In this document: piece after piece, positions 24,307 to 34,300 of the stretch | How the letters are laid out: every line of letters begins with the position of its first letter | How positions within the stretch are numbered: the stretch's first letter is position 1 | Assembly: GCF_009830105.1 (NCBI RefSeq) | Contig: NZ_WURB01000035.1 | Location: 1 to 35,925 of the forward strand | DNA from: Microvirga makkahensis | GTDB taxonomy: Bacteria > Pseudomonadota > Alphaproteobacteria > Rhizobiales > Beijerinckiaceae | Direction of reading: 5' to 3' | Length of the DNA stretch: 35,925 nt | Notes under the pieces: model-generated | What the model was told of the DNA's origin: nothing | The model's input: only the letters and a program-made list of their open reading frames with translations | The model's database searches: none | Translations under genes and position numbers: made by a program

Positions 24307-27300
24307 ATGATACATTCACTCCATTCACGCCGTCAGGATTTCCTGGGCAGCACAGCCATTGTGACGACGTTGCCATTGTTCAGAGCGCTGCCTGTTGCTC
24401 TCATTGCCTCCGGCCTAGCACTTACAGCTCCGGCTCAAGCTGCTGACGTGAACATTACCTCGCCAGGTACCTTCATCATCGCTCCAGGGCAATCTGTCGA
24501 ATTCCAGGCGGAGAATGGAGCAACGACCAGCAGCTACGCTCAGGTGAATGGGGGTGTGGTCATAGGGAATGTTACGTCAACCGCTCCTGGAGTTGGCGTC
24601 CTCAATTTTGCTGGCGACGGAGCAGGTGTCGACGGCAGCGTCAGCAACACGTTCCGCGTGACCATTGGCGGCACCGGCAGTATGGCCATCAGCGGCACAG
24701 TGACGAACACAGGAGCCTTCTACACCCAAGCCGCAACGCTGACCATCGGTGGAGATTTCCAGAATTCCTACGTCAATTTTACCAGCAATCGGGATGGCAC
24801 TCTGATCCTGAACGGAGCGAACAACTCCATCAGCACTGTTCTGACGACAGGCAGTACGGGCATTCTCGGCACAATCACACTTGGGACCGGAAGCAGCACG
24901 ACGTTCACAGGAGCTGTGGGTGAAACGGCGAGGCTCAAACAGCTCAACCTTGACGGCACTCTCACGACCTTCCTTGCTAATGTGAATGCTGAAACTGTGA
25001 ACTTCGGTGCCGATGGGATGGCATCCATTCGCGGATCGACCTTCAACGCCCCTATCACCACCTCGACTGACGGCGCGGGTACACTCAGCTTCCAGCCTGG
25101 CGCCCAGACCACTGTGAACGGCACGATTGGCTCAGCAAGCCATGGGTTGAAGCAGATTGAGATGAAGAGCGGGACGGGGACCATCGTCCGCCTCACCCAG
25201 GCCGCCTATGCCGACCAAGTGGCCATCAATGGTCTGGGCACACTGATCCTCGATACCGCATCGCGGCTCGATACTTCCGCCGGCAGTGCCAATGCCGCGA
25301 CAGGAACCGCCGTGACCTTCAGCCAGGACGGCCTGCTGTCGATTTCCAGCCCGGATGTCAGGATCGGGAAAATCACAACTTCAGGCGGCACAGCGGGGCA
25401 AGGGCGAATCGCATTCTCCGGCAATGGCGTCTACATCCTTGGTGCCGGCATCGGCACCGAAGCTGACCGGCTGAGGCAGATCTCAATCAGCAACGCCGGC
25501 GCAACCGTCAGTACTGCCCCATTCTCATCCAACTACGTCTCCAACGTGCGCTTCTCAGCCGATGCTACCTTCCGCCTTTCCGAAGGAGCCAGCCTGACTG
25601 GCGATGTGACCACCGCCACTAACCAACGCGGAACACTTGTCTTCGACGGTGGGAGCGGCGCAACGATCAAAGGCAACGTGGGCTCCGGATCAGCGCAGCT
25701 CAAGGCACTCCGGTTTGGCGCCTCTGGGAACGGAACCATCGACGGCAGCATCTATGCCCAGACGACTTCCTTTGCGAATGACCCCAGCCGTGAACTGACC
25801 ATATCCGGCAACATCTTCGGCGAGGTCCAGGGCGCTCCTGGCGGAGGCGGCAAGCTCACCTTCAGCGGTAACACATCGACTGGCGGCGACATCGGCTCGT
25901 TGTCCCCGCTGGGTTCCGTTGTGTTCAGTGGCGCGGGTATCTCGACGCTGCTGCACGATATCAATGCGAGCGCCGCGACCGGTTCAGGTGTCTCGATCGC
26001 GAACTCAGGAACGACGCTGCGGGTTGGTGCGGCCGGCAAGACCATCACAGGGGCGCTCAACAACTTCGGTACCTTGGACGTGGGTGTCAATACGCTCAAC
26101 GTGAACGGGAATGTGAGCTTTGGCTCGGGCTCCACGTATGGAGTGCAGACGACCGCAGCCGGCGCTTCGGGACGCGTGGCGGCCACCGGTGCCGCGACTC
26201 TGTCCGGAGGCACCGTGGATGTTCTGGCTGAGGATGCCACCTATCTTCCCGGCGTCACCTACAGCATTCTCACCGCTCACGGGGGCGTGAGCGGCAAGTT
26301 TACGGATGTGAAATCAAATTTGGCCTTTCTAACGCCGAGCCTCAGCTACGACGCTAACAAGGTGAACCTGACGCTGGTTCGCAAGACCGAGCCACAGCCT
26401 CAGCCTGAACCACAGCCTCCGACACCAGACACCCCAAAGCCGCAACCTCCAGAGCCGCAACCTCCAGAGCCGCAGCCTCCAGAGCCGCAGCCTCCAGAGC
26501 CGCAACCTCCAGAGCCCAAGCCAGTGTCGTTCGACTCGGTGGCTGTGTCGAGCAATCAGGCCAGCGCCGCCAAGGCTGTTGAGGCTCTTGGCTCAGGCAG
26601 CCCCCTGTTCAATGCAGTCATTGGCCAGAGCGTGGCAGGGGCGCGACAGGCCTTCGACGCACTCTCGGGTGAGGCGCATGCCACCGCGCCGGCAACGGCT
26701 GTCGTAGGGGCGGGGCTGGTGCAGACAACGGTGATCAGCCGTCTGCGCAATGCTCCAACACCAAGCTTTGCTCAGGTGCAGGGCACATACTCAGCCGCTT
26801 ATGCCGCTGATGCTCCTGGGGTTGTCTCTGAGCCGGTGACAATTACAGTGCCCACCTTTGACCCGCGGCGCTTTGCCCTGTGGGGTCAAGGCTTCGGCAC
26901 CTGGGGCACGGTCGAGGCCAGCCCCAGCGTCGCCGGACTGGACACCTCCACAGGGGGCTTCATCCTGGGAACTGAGGCTCGCATTGATCAGACCTACACT
27001 CTCGGCGTCGCAGGCGGATTTACCCGCACCACTTTCGAGGCAGATGCGCGTCTCTCGTCGGGCACCACAGATACATTCTTTGCGTCTGTGTATGGCTCGG
27101 CCGCTTGGGGCAATCTGAATGTGCGGCTGGGTACTTCCTACGCTTGGCACGACATTGACGCGAAGCGATCCATCCGCTTCCCCGGCTTTGCCGATGAGGC
27201 TCATGCCTCCTATGGCGGCTCAACCATTCAGGCCTTCGGCGAGGTAGGCTATGTCTTCAATCTTGGTCCGATGAAACTGGAGCCGTTTGTGGGTGCATCC

Positions 27301-27699
27301 GTGCTGCGCGTGAGCACTGACGGCTTCCAAGAAGAGGGTGGACCAGCAGCACTGACCGGCTATGCCCAAGATCAGGATCTCGCCACCACCACACTTGGGT
27401 TGCGTGCTGAAGCACGACTCAGCGATGAACTGCCGTTGACCGTGCGCGGCATGCTTGGATGGCGGCGGGCTTATGGCGACATCAACCCGGCCGCCCTAAT
27501 GGCGTTCTCTGGTGGGGCTTCGTCTTTCACCGTTGCGGGCACGCCCGTGGACCGGGATGCGCTCGTAGCTGAGGCCGGGCTCGATTGGCAGGCAGGCCGT
27601 GATATCAGCCTTGGTATCTCATATGAGGGTCAAATCGGCTCCCGAGCGCAGGACCATACGGTGAAAGGCAGCTTCGTCTGGCGCTTCGGGACGCGCTGA
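24307..27699 (+). CDS. Classical (type Va) autotransporter
   Basis: A 1130-residue surface protein. A long signal region ends near APAQAADVN (about residue 47). A Gly/Ser/Thr/Asn-rich passenger of short repeats, as in beta-helix passengers, follows to about residue 690. A proline-rich linker contains five exact PQPPE units (about residues 712-736). The last ~280 residues form the autotransporter beta-barrel, starting near RFALWGQGFGTWG and closing KGSFVWRFGTR with a C-terminal Arg preceded by aromatic residues. The passenger is probably exposed on the cell surface; its role (adhesion, aggregation or other) is not readable. Base composition is more even and codon use less GC-biased than in the amidase island. 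It is bracketed by a repeat pair and ends at a strong terminator. Confidence 0.88.
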   Translation: MIHSLHSRRQDFLGSTAIVTTLPLFRALPVALIASGLALTAPAQAADVNITSPGTFIIAPGQSVEFQAENGATTSSYAQVNGGVVIGNVTSTAPGVGVLNFAGDGAGVDGSVSNTFRVTIGGTGSMAISGTVTNTGAFYTQAATLTIGGDFQNSYVNFTSNRDGTLILNGANNSISTVLTTGSTGILGTITLGTGSSTTFTGAVGETARLKQLNLDGTLTTFLANVNAETVNFGADGMASIRGSTFNAPITTSTDGAGTLSFQPGAQTTVNGTIGSASHGLKQIEMKSGTGTIVRLTQAAYADQVAINGLGTLILDTASRLDTSAGSANAATGTAVTFSQDGLLSISSPDVRIGKITTSGGTAGQGRIAFSGNGVYILGAGIGTEADRLRQISISNAGATVSTAPFSSNYVSNVRFSADATFRLSEGASLTGDVTTATNQRGTLVFDGGSGATIKGNVGSGSAQLKALRFGASGNGTIDGSIYAQTTSFANDPSRELTISGNIFGEVQGAPGGGGKLTFSGNTSTGGDIGSLSPLGSVVFSGAGISTLLHDINASAATGSGVSIANSGTTLRVGAAGKTITGALNNFGTLDVGVNTLNVNGNVSFGSGSTYGVQTTAAGASGRVAATGAATLSGGTVDVLAEDATYLPGVTYSILTAHGGVSGKFTDVKSNLAFLTPSLSYDANKVNLTLVRKTEPQPQPEPQPPTPDTPKPQPPEPQPPEPQPPEPQPPEPQPPEPKPVSFDSVAVSSNQASAAKAVEALGSGSPLFNAVIGQSVAGARQAFDALSGEAHATAPATAVVGAGLVQTTVISRLRNAPTPSFAQVQGTYSAAYAADAPGVVSEPVTITVPTFDPRRFALWGQGFGTWGTVEASPSVAGLDTSTGGFILGTEARIDQTYTLGVAGGFTRTTFEADARLSSGTTDTFFASVYGSAAWGNLNVRLGTSYAWHDIDAKRSIRFPGFADEAHASYGGSTIQAFGEVGYVFNLGPMKLEPFVGASVLRVSTDGFQEEGGPAALTGYAQDQDLATTTLGLRAEARLSDELPLTVRGMLGWRRAYGDINPAALMAFSGGASSFTVAGTPVDRDALVAEAGLDWQAGRDISLGISYEGQIGSRAQDHTVKGSFVWRFGTR
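26440..26514 (+). repeat. Five tandem 15-bp repeats in the autotransporter linker
   Basis: The unit CCG-CA(A/G)-CCT-CCA-GAG occurs five times without gaps, encoding PQPPE. Copies differ only at a silent third-position A/G. Such tracts readily gain or lose units by slippage in multiples that keep the frame. Confidence 0.8.
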
Positions 27700-27707
27700 A
27701 CATCACC

Positions 27708-27741
27708 GTCGCAGGCTTGCTGTTGAATGGAAGCCTGCGAC
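27708..27741. repeat. Perfect 11-bp inverted repeat after the autotransporter
   Basis: GTCGCAGGCTT (27708-27718) pairs with AAGCCTGCGAC (27731-27741). It lies nine bases beyond the stop and directly before a second, stronger hairpin, so the two may work together at the transcript end. Confidence 0.6.
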
Positions 27742-27776
27742 ATCAAGGCCGTGCCCATGGCACCGCCTTGATTTTT
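27742..27776 (+). terminator. Rho-independent terminator of the autotransporter gene
   Basis: ATCAAGGC (27742-27749) pairs with GCCTTGAT (27765-27772). The stem continues inward through GTGCC/GGCAC with one C-C mismatch and a CAT loop, and is followed by TTTTT (27772-27776). This is a textbook intrinsic terminator. Confidence 0.85.
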
Positions 27777-28029
27777 CGTCTCTTATGAAGCGCTAGTGCG
27801 AGGCTCGGAAGGTCTGATTTTGGCACTCCTGAGACATCGTCTTAAGGGCAGCAATCCTCACGCAACCGGACGTTCCCAACAAGCTGGCAGTTTCTTTTGG
27901 TGACCCTGAGTGGACCATCGCGTAGCGCTACATTCCAAAGCGCCCCGTTATCGGAATCTGCGTATTGAGAAGTTCATGGCCACACAGCATCGCCCAAGCC
28001 TCTGTGGCGGTTGTGTAAGGACGGGAGTT
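27777..28029. other. Intergenic region between convergent autotransporter and AraC genes
   Basis: No gene seen. It carries the right copy of the 78-bp repeat at about 27800-27877; the remainder shows no recognisable feature. Confidence 0.45.
27800..27877. repeat. Diverged 78-bp direct repeat, right copy
   Basis: Partner of the left copy at 23948-24026, in the same orientation and about 3.85 kb away, so the pair brackets the autotransporter gene. The copies differ at roughly a third of positions. Confidence 0.55.
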
Positions 28030-28938
28030 TTATCGACTAGCGCGGATCTGGGCTGGTGTTGCGCCCTTGTATCGCCTCATGGCCGTGGTCAGGTGGCTCT
28101 GGCTGGAAAACCCACTCAGATAAGCAACCTCAGTGATCGGCAAGTCGCTCGCAGCCAAGAGTTGCTCGGCTGCACCCAGGCGCAGGTGGAGCAGGTATTG
28201 GTATGGAGATTGCCCGAAGGTGATGCTGAAAGCCCGGATGAAGTGCCCTGGCGAGAGCTCGCACAGGACTGCAAGGTCGGCGACCGACACTTTGCGGGAG
28301 AAGTTCTGCTGGAGATAGTCCCGCACCCGCTTGGCTTTCTGTGCCGGCAGGCCCCCCTCAGCCCTTGGAGCTTTGCCAGAACCGGCATAGGTGCGCAGCA
28401 GGTGAATGCCAAATAAGGTGATCAGGGAATCAACATAAAGTTCGTTTGCAACCTCCCTTTCCGACAGTTCGGCTTTCAGCATCTGAGCCAGATAGAGAGC
28501 CTTCTGGTCCACAGTGCCAAAGCGAACCGGCTGAAGATCAACTCTGCCCTTATCGAGCTCTTGCTCAGCTAGTTCCGCCAGGCTTTCTGGTCCAAAGCCG
28601 ATGTGCATGTACTCCAAGGTTGAAGGCCAGACCCATCGGCTCTCCACATGCGCGGGGTTGAGATCAATGACTCCGATTGTCACGTTGAATGTCTTCAGCT
28701 TGTCACTCCCATAGCCGGCCGACACGCCAGGGGATGGAGCAAGCCCAACTGCTACAAAGTGACCATTTGCTACGAATGTTTCGGAAGCCGGTGGGCGAAC
28801 ACAATGCACAGCCGCACCCCTGTAAGTGGTCAGCCGGGGTCCGGCCTCCGGCGGGATGGGATCGAGAAGCCTCGACTCTTTGGCCTGGCTGGCAGTCCTC
28901 GCTTTGAACTGGTTGAAGAGTTTGGCTGGATGATCCAT
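28030..28938 (-). CDS. AraC-family transcriptional regulator
   Basis: A 302-residue regulator. The N-terminal ~190 residues form an effector or oligomerisation domain with no recognised motif. The C-terminal ~100 carry the paired helix-turn-helix domain of AraC/XylS proteins, with VRDYLQQNFSRKVSVADLAV and SPGHFIRAFSITFGQSPYQYL, then ITEVAYLSGFSSQSHLTTAM and RRYKGATPAQIRAS. It converges on the autotransporter gene, which is the nearest possible target, but the terminator between them and the lack of a shared promoter leave this open. Two palindromes lie about 80-105 bases upstream of its start. Confidence 0.88.
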   Translation of the reverse strand: MDHPAKLFNQFKARTASQAKESRLLDPIPPEAGPRLTTYRGAAVHCVRPPASETFVANGHFVAVGLAPSPGVSAGYGSDKLKTFNVTIGVIDLNPAHVESRWVWPSTLEYMHIGFGPESLAELAEQELDKGRVDLQPVRFGTVDQKALYLAQMLKAELSEREVANELYVDSLITLFGIHLLRTYAGSGKAPRAEGGLPAQKAKRVRDYLQQNFSRKVSVADLAVLCELSPGHFIRAFSITFGQSPYQYLLHLRLGAAEQLLAASDLPITEVAYLSGFSSQSHLTTAMRRYKGATPAQIRASR

Positions 28939-29554
28939 GGCTGCCCCGCACCATCAGTGCTTCTTCTGCATTCTGATCTCGGATCAGCATCTTAGATGGC
29001 TGATTCTCTATGATAGGAATATTCCAATTTCCCTTAGGGAAATAGACCTAGCTTCTCGCAAAGCTCATCCTCACCTGCGGCACGTCCGCATAGCTTGGAA
29101 GTAGGTAAGTTCTGAGAGAGGAGCCTCTCCCGGACCGTGTTCCGTAAGCGGCCATGTGAGATAGGACACATAGCTTAAGTGACATTGGGCGGCTCTGGCC
29201 CAATCCTTCGGTGATGTCTCCGTCCAGAGGGGATCGCGCATGCAGCAAATCGCACCCCGGTATATATTCAGCGAAGCGATTGTAGTGGTCTGCCCCCGAG
29301 AAGTGGTCCTCCAAATGGACCAGTTTGACGGGTCAGGACCATCACGAACCTAGCCAATCAACAGATCTGCTGGAGCAGTTATCTAGTTGGATGACACAGA
29401 CTGCCACAGGGTCACCGACAATTCGGGGCGCTTACCTTCAGAATGTTTGATTGGGTACTTCATATAGAGAAGAAGCGTCTTTCCTCAATGAAAGGCGCGT
29501 CCCTCCAGTTGATCATGAATTGGGAAGCGGAAACGCATCGGCGATGGACGCCAA
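28939..29554. other. Gene-free region upstream of the AraC gene
   Basis: No convincing gene; an 88-codon minus-strand frame (29048-29314) has no family resemblance. The notable structures are the two palindromes at 29016-29043. The remainder, up to the DUF4189 gene, is featureless. Confidence 0.45.
29016..29043. promoter_or_regulatory. Paired palindromes upstream of the AraC gene
   Basis: GGAATATTCC (29016-29025) is a perfect 10-bp palindrome. One base later ATTTCCC-TTA-GGGAAAT (29027-29043) is a perfect 7-bp dyad. They sit 78-105 bases before the AraC start in AT-rich sequence, as a promoter operator would. Confidence 0.4.
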
Positions 29555-30034
29555 TCAGGTGCAAACCCATTCACGAATTTCGCATTGGGTGCTGCCGGAT
29601 ACGCACGCATTCAGGGCAAGGTCTTCGGCGTCTTTTCTCGTCATTGCAGACATTGCCGCCCAACGAGATGCCCCGGCAGACGACTTCTTACTTACTGCCA
29701 AGGCGCCACAATGGTTATAGGGGAAGCCTGTGCCGTCGTCATCATCCCAATGACGGTGATTGCGAAAGACGACGACGACACGACAGCCTTGCCCTCCCGC
29801 CCGCTCGCAGTGCTTAAGAGCAGTTCTTTCAGCCTCTTGCCGATCTGCTGCGCCCCAAAAGAAGCCATGTTTTTCGTCGCCAGCCGAATAGGCAATCGCT
29901 GCCCAAATGCCTTTAGCCTCAACTTGCCTTTGTGGGATGTGCGACGGGGAACGTGAGGTGAGATCGGCGGCAAGACCCATCTGGCCAGAGGCCAGGACAA
30001 TCCCGATCACGGCAAATACACATCTCATTCTCAT
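29555..30034 (-). CDS. DUF4189-domain secreted protein
   Basis: A 159-residue protein with a Sec signal peptide (about residues 1-23). Two DUF4189-like units follow, each with a WAAIAYS/RWAAMSA strand, an EAERTALKHC or DAEDLALNAC helix and a cysteine-containing strand. The family consists of small Cys-containing exported proteins, frequent in Alphaproteobacteria, of unknown function. An AAAGGA ribosome-binding site lies before the ATG at 30034. It is the last gene of the minus-strand run that begins beyond 35925, 51 bases after the preceding gene. Aspartates in the middle (WDDDDGTG) form an acidic insertion between the two units. Confidence 0.75.
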   Translation of the reverse strand: MRMRCVFAVIGIVLASGQMGLAADLTSRSPSHIPQRQVEAKGIWAAIAYSAGDEKHGFFWGAADRQEAERTALKHCERAGGQGCRVVVVFRNHRHWDDDDGTGFPYNHCGALAVSKKSSAGASRWAAMSAMTRKDAEDLALNACVSGSTQCEIREWVCT

Positions 30035-30085
30035 AGATCGTCCTTTACCACATGGAATTCCGATGGATCGTTCTGATGCTGCAGA

Positions 30086-30763
30086 TCAACCTTTCGCCAC
30101 AGCGACGGACACAACAATGCAGGTATTCCCGGAGGAGGGTAAGAGAAGAGCCTGACCGCCATTGTTGGCGAGAGCGTAGACGGCAACCTGACCTAAGGTG
30201 TTTTCCAATTTGCTTCCCTGAGCAAACGCTGCCGGAATTTCATTGCATGGCTTCGGAAACGGACTGACACGGACCATGGTGCCTTCACAGGCAGGTCCAT
30301 TCGGAGCTGCGAACACGATGCCGGCAGCCGGTCCGGAGTAGCTCTGCGTCGTATAATCGAGGCCGACGAGAGCCTGCACCGCGTGCTTGTCAGGCTCGGA
30401 GTTCTGCCAGTCGGTTTGAACGTTGTAGGTCGACCCGTTGGTCAGCAATTGCCCCAGAACGGGGAACACATTGGCGCATGTCTTCAAGCCTGCCTGTTTG
30501 GCATGGGCTAGAAACGGCGTGTTCGGAAGCGACGGATCAGGAGCAGCTGTCTTTGCACTTGCGGACGGCTGGAGCATGGTCAAGACCCCTGCATATTGCA
30601 TCGCAGCCAAACCAAGCCCAGCCACCGCCACAAGGCCGACGACTGACAGAAGCACCGTCGACACTTTGCGCCTAGACTTAAGCGGCGGATAGAAGGTCTC
30701 ATCAGCGGCCTGGCTGCTTTTGGATCTGAACATGATCCGGTCATGGATGGATTGCTGGCTCAT
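30086..30763 (-). CDS. Uncharacterised membrane-anchored protein
   Basis: A 225-residue protein I do not recognise. Residues 1-33 are polar and basic toward the end (LKSRRKVS). A single hydrophobic helix spans about 34-58, and the remaining ~165 residues should be periplasmic and include three cysteines (TCANVF, ACEGTM, PCNEIP) plus one near the C-terminus (TCIVVSV), enough for two disulfides. The topology suggests an anchored periplasmic protein. It lies 16 bases after the IalB-type gene and 51 before DUF4189, so it is probably in the adhesin operon and might help adhesin export or assembly; this is inference from position only. Confidence 0.7.
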   Translation of the reverse strand: MSQQSIHDRIMFRSKSSQAADETFYPPLKSRRKVSTVLLSVVGLVAVAGLGLAAMQYAGVLTMLQPSASAKTAAPDPSLPNTPFLAHAKQAGLKTCANVFPVLGQLLTNGSTYNVQTDWQNSEPDKHAVQALVGLDYTTQSYSGPAAGIVFAAPNGPACEGTMVRVSPFPKPCNEIPAAFAQGSKLENTLGQVAVYALANNGGQALLLPSSGNTCIVVSVAVAKG

Positions 30764-30779
30764 ATCAGTACTTTTCCGG

Positions 30780-31361
30780 TTATTTGATTGCCTTGAGGGC
30801 CATCGCGAGACCCTTGAGCGGTGCGGGAATGGTGACTGTCTCGCCAGCGGCTGTCAGGTAGGAGACTCGTGGCGTCCCTGCTTTATCGATCTGCTCGCGG
30901 AGAAGCGGTCCGACCGGCAGCATGCCCACGCAGACGATCTCGTTGCAGCCATCAATGCGAACGTCGATTGGTTCGGGTCGACCTTCAAATTGCAACGACA
31001 CTGGTGTATTGCTCCCGATTGTGGGCGGGGTGCGCAGGATCATGTACGGCTTGCCGTCCTTGGTCGCAGCCAGCGACCAGCTAAAAGCCATTCTGCCAGC
31101 CTGATTCTCGATCACCTGGGTGATGTTGCAAACCATCTGGCGGGCATCAAGATTTTCGTCACAGATCAATGTCCAGTTCTCGAAAGGGCGAATAACCCTA
31201 CGATATTGACCTAACTTCACGTCAGGCGGCACCACGACCTCGGACGGCTTGACCCTGTAGGGCTGCGATGAAAGTTGCTGACCGGCAGCAGGGGAGGCGC
31301 CGGTCAACATCAGGCACGCCGAGAGCATAAGGCTGGGGGCATGATTGGCGTGCCGAAGCAT
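30780..31361 (-). CDS. IalB-type (invasion-associated locus B) exported protein
   Basis: A 193-residue protein with a signal peptide (about residues 1-27, ending SPAAGQ). The IalB fold follows: a WTLICD strand, paired cysteines (ICD...MVCNITQ and GCNEIVCVG), and the terminal helix PLKGLAMALKAI. IalB was named in Bartonella, where it aids erythrocyte invasion; in other Alphaproteobacteria it is a common periplasmic protein of unclear role. The start lies seven bases after the adhesin stop, and its GAGG ribosome-binding site overlaps that stop, so the two are closely coupled. Confidence 0.85.
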   Translation of the reverse strand: MLRHANHAPSLMLSACLMLTGASPAAGQQLSSQPYRVKPSEVVVPPDVKLGQYRRVIRPFENWTLICDENLDARQMVCNITQVIENQAGRMAFSWSLAATKDGKPYMILRTPPTIGSNTPVSLQFEGRPEPIDVRIDGCNEIVCVGMLPVGPLLREQIDKAGTPRVSYLTAAGETVTIPAPLKGLAMALKAIK

Positions 31362-31368
31362 GATTACC

Positions 31369-34300
31369 TCAGTTCAGCGTAATGCTGAGACCTGCACCGG
31401 CGCCCCACTGCCCGCCGGCGGTTGCTGCCGACAGATTGGCTCGGACACGCCCATCCTCGCTCGTGTAACCGGCACCAAGGGCGAAGGCTCCTTCGCTCCG
31501 CCAGACGCCGCCACCGACAGCGGCACTCAGCTTGCCGGGACGGTCGTCGTAGCGCAGAGACGCGGCGGCGAGACCGATGGCGGCTGCTTGGCGTGCTTCC
31601 TGGCGGATGGCGCCGAACTCCTGGTTCAACTGGCTGAACCTTGAGTCGGTGTAGTCCTTGGCCTGATCAAGCGTCGTCGTCGCCACCTGATCGGTGTAGC
31701 TCTTCGAGGAAGCGATCCCGTCATTCAGCTGCTTGACATTGACGGCGTCGGTGTTCTTGACGCCTGCCGCAACGTTGGAAATCAGCACAGGGGCGTTCGG
31801 GTCGCCACCCTGGAGCAGGATGCTGTTCTTCTTGCTGCCATCCGCGTTGGTTTCATATTGGATGGTATTTTGCTGCAATGATCCGACGCCGGCCGTCAGA
31901 TCCTCGATTGCGGTGTTGGTGGCATAAAGCTGCGACCCGTTCACGGCATCGGTGCTGGTAGCCGATATCCGACCCGCGGCGACGTTGGTGATCGTCCTCT
32001 CCGCGCCGACATCGCCGACGCTGACGGTGCTGACCGGAGCCGTGCCGGCGAACGCATAGGTTTTCCCATTGATCGTCGTCGAGGACGTGCCGACGGCAGC
32101 CTGCGTTGCGGAGCCCGCGCCAAGCGCAACGCTGCCAGAATGGTTGCTCACGGCCCCCGCGCCGATCGCGACGGATTGCACGCCACCCGACTGGGAGTTG
32201 GTTCCAAGGGAAATTCCGTCTGCCGCGATGACATGCGCGTTCTGGCCGATGGCGGTTCCGCCTGGCGCAGTCGCCTCGACAATCGCGCCATTGCCCATGC
32301 CGATCCCGTTGTTGCCGTTGACCACAGTCCGCGGACCAACGGCAATCGACTCAAGACCGACCGCAAGCGAATCCGGTCCCGACGAATTGGCGTGGAAGTA
32401 CTGCGTCGGCGTTACTGCAACCGATGCGATGGCGCCTTGGAGCTGGCGGATCGTCACCGCATCCTGGGCTTGCGTGCCGTCGGCCACATTGGTGATCTGC
32501 CGGTACGCCCCGGCATATCCCACGGAAACAGCCCCCAATAGGGTCTGATCGGTGGTGTTGTATACGATCGTGGCGGGCCCTGCCGGGAGAGTGCCGGTCG
32601 AGGGCGCGAGCGGACGGTCCACGATTGATCCGGCACCGAGAGCGACACCGCCGACAATATTGGCCTGTGTATCCCGACCGAGGGCGAGCGCGTCGGCCGC
32701 GCTTGCTGTCGCGTTATAGCCAACCGCGCTCGAGCCCACGCCCTGGGCGAAGGCGTCAGTCTGAGCGAGTCCGGTTTCATTGGTCCTTACATAGCGGATG
32801 CCCTTGCCGTTGGCGTCAACATAGGTCGTCGAGGTATCGCCGGCGATGTCGGTAATTGCACCGCCGAGATTGCTGATGGCGGTGGTGTTCGCCGTAACCT
32901 GCTGGTTCGTGGCAAAAAGCTGGCTTCCGTTGACTGCGTCAGTGCTGCCTGACGTCAGCCGCCCAGCCGCGACGTTCTGGATCTGGCGTTCCTGGCCCGC
33001 TGCGCCGACCGAGAAGGCTCCGCTTGGGGCAGCGCCCGCGAACGAATAAGTCGTCCCGCCGATCACGGCATTGGCGACGTTTGTCGTCGCGGTGGTCGTC
33101 GAGCCCTGGCCGATGGCGACGTCGCCGGCACTGTTGGCGATGGAGCCGAATCCGATGGCGACAGAGCCCGCTCCAATGGAATTGGCCGTGGGACCGACCG
33201 CAACGCTGTTCAAGCCGGTGGCAGTCGAATCCGCGAGTGTCGAATTGGCATGGAAATACTTGATGCCGCCGCCTGTCGTGATGTTGTTGACCGTCGAAGC
33301 AAGACCGTCGACCGCTGTATTGGTAGCCCATAGCTGCGAGCCGTTGACGGCATCAGTCGAGCTGGAGGAGATACGACCGGCGGCGACATTGGTGATGGTC
33401 CGCTCTCCGCCTGCGTAGCCCACACTGACCGTGCTGGTCGGTGCGGTTCCGGCAAAGGTGTAGGGAGCGCCATTGATGGTGATTCCAGGTGTTCCCACCG
33501 CGGTAGCGGTGGTCGAACCGGAGCCAAGGGCGACGTCGCCGGCATTGTTGGCCACTGCCGTGTCGCCGAATGCGAGTGAGCCCGCACCCAGCGCGCTGCT
33601 GGTGTTGCCGAGAGCGACGCTCCCCTGGCCGATGACGGTGTTCCGGTAGCCGATGCCGACCGCACCCTGGGCGGCCGTGCCGGCCACGCTCACCGCCTGG
33701 CCGCCGCCGCCAACCATGTTGGTGTTGCCCATCGCCACCGAACCGTTGCCTGTGGCTGTATTGTCCATGCCTTGCGCGACCGCGCCGTCGCCGGTTGCGG
33801 TGTTGGGGTCGCCGATGGCGACCGCGCCGTTGCCGCTGGCGAAGTTGCCCGAACCAATGGAGACAGCCTTGCCGCCGGTCGCTCTCGCACTGTTACCGAT
33901 CGCGACGGCATCGGCGGTGTCGGCGGTCGCATTGGTGCCCATGGCAATCGCGTTGTTGGCGGTTGCGTTTGCATTGTAGCCGATCGAGGTCGTCGCGTTG
34001 GCGGCGACGCCGATGCCTGCATTGGTGCCGACCGCGATGTTGTCGTTGCCGTTCACGTTGTTTCCTGTAGCGGCCTGCTGGGTGGCGTCATAGAGGAAAG
34101 TGCCGTCACCAGTGCCCATGGCAATGTTCCGAGTTCCGGTAACGCCGGTGCCGGCGCCTTTCATGACTCCGCTGCCGATACCTCCGCCCACGGCGACGTT
34201 CTGTGCGCCGGCGACGAACTGGCCGGCGGCGACGCCCATGGCAACGGAGTTGGCGTTGGCTGCCGTCGAACCGGCTCCCGCACCGTTGCCGAGGGCAACC

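Noticed and set aside
26440..26514. Tandem repeats considered as a CRISPR-like array
   Set aside because: The units are contiguous without spacers and encode an in-frame Pro-rich linker.
29048..29314. 88-codon minus-strand frame upstream of the AraC gene
   Set aside because: No motif, no start context and no neighbour in operon distance.
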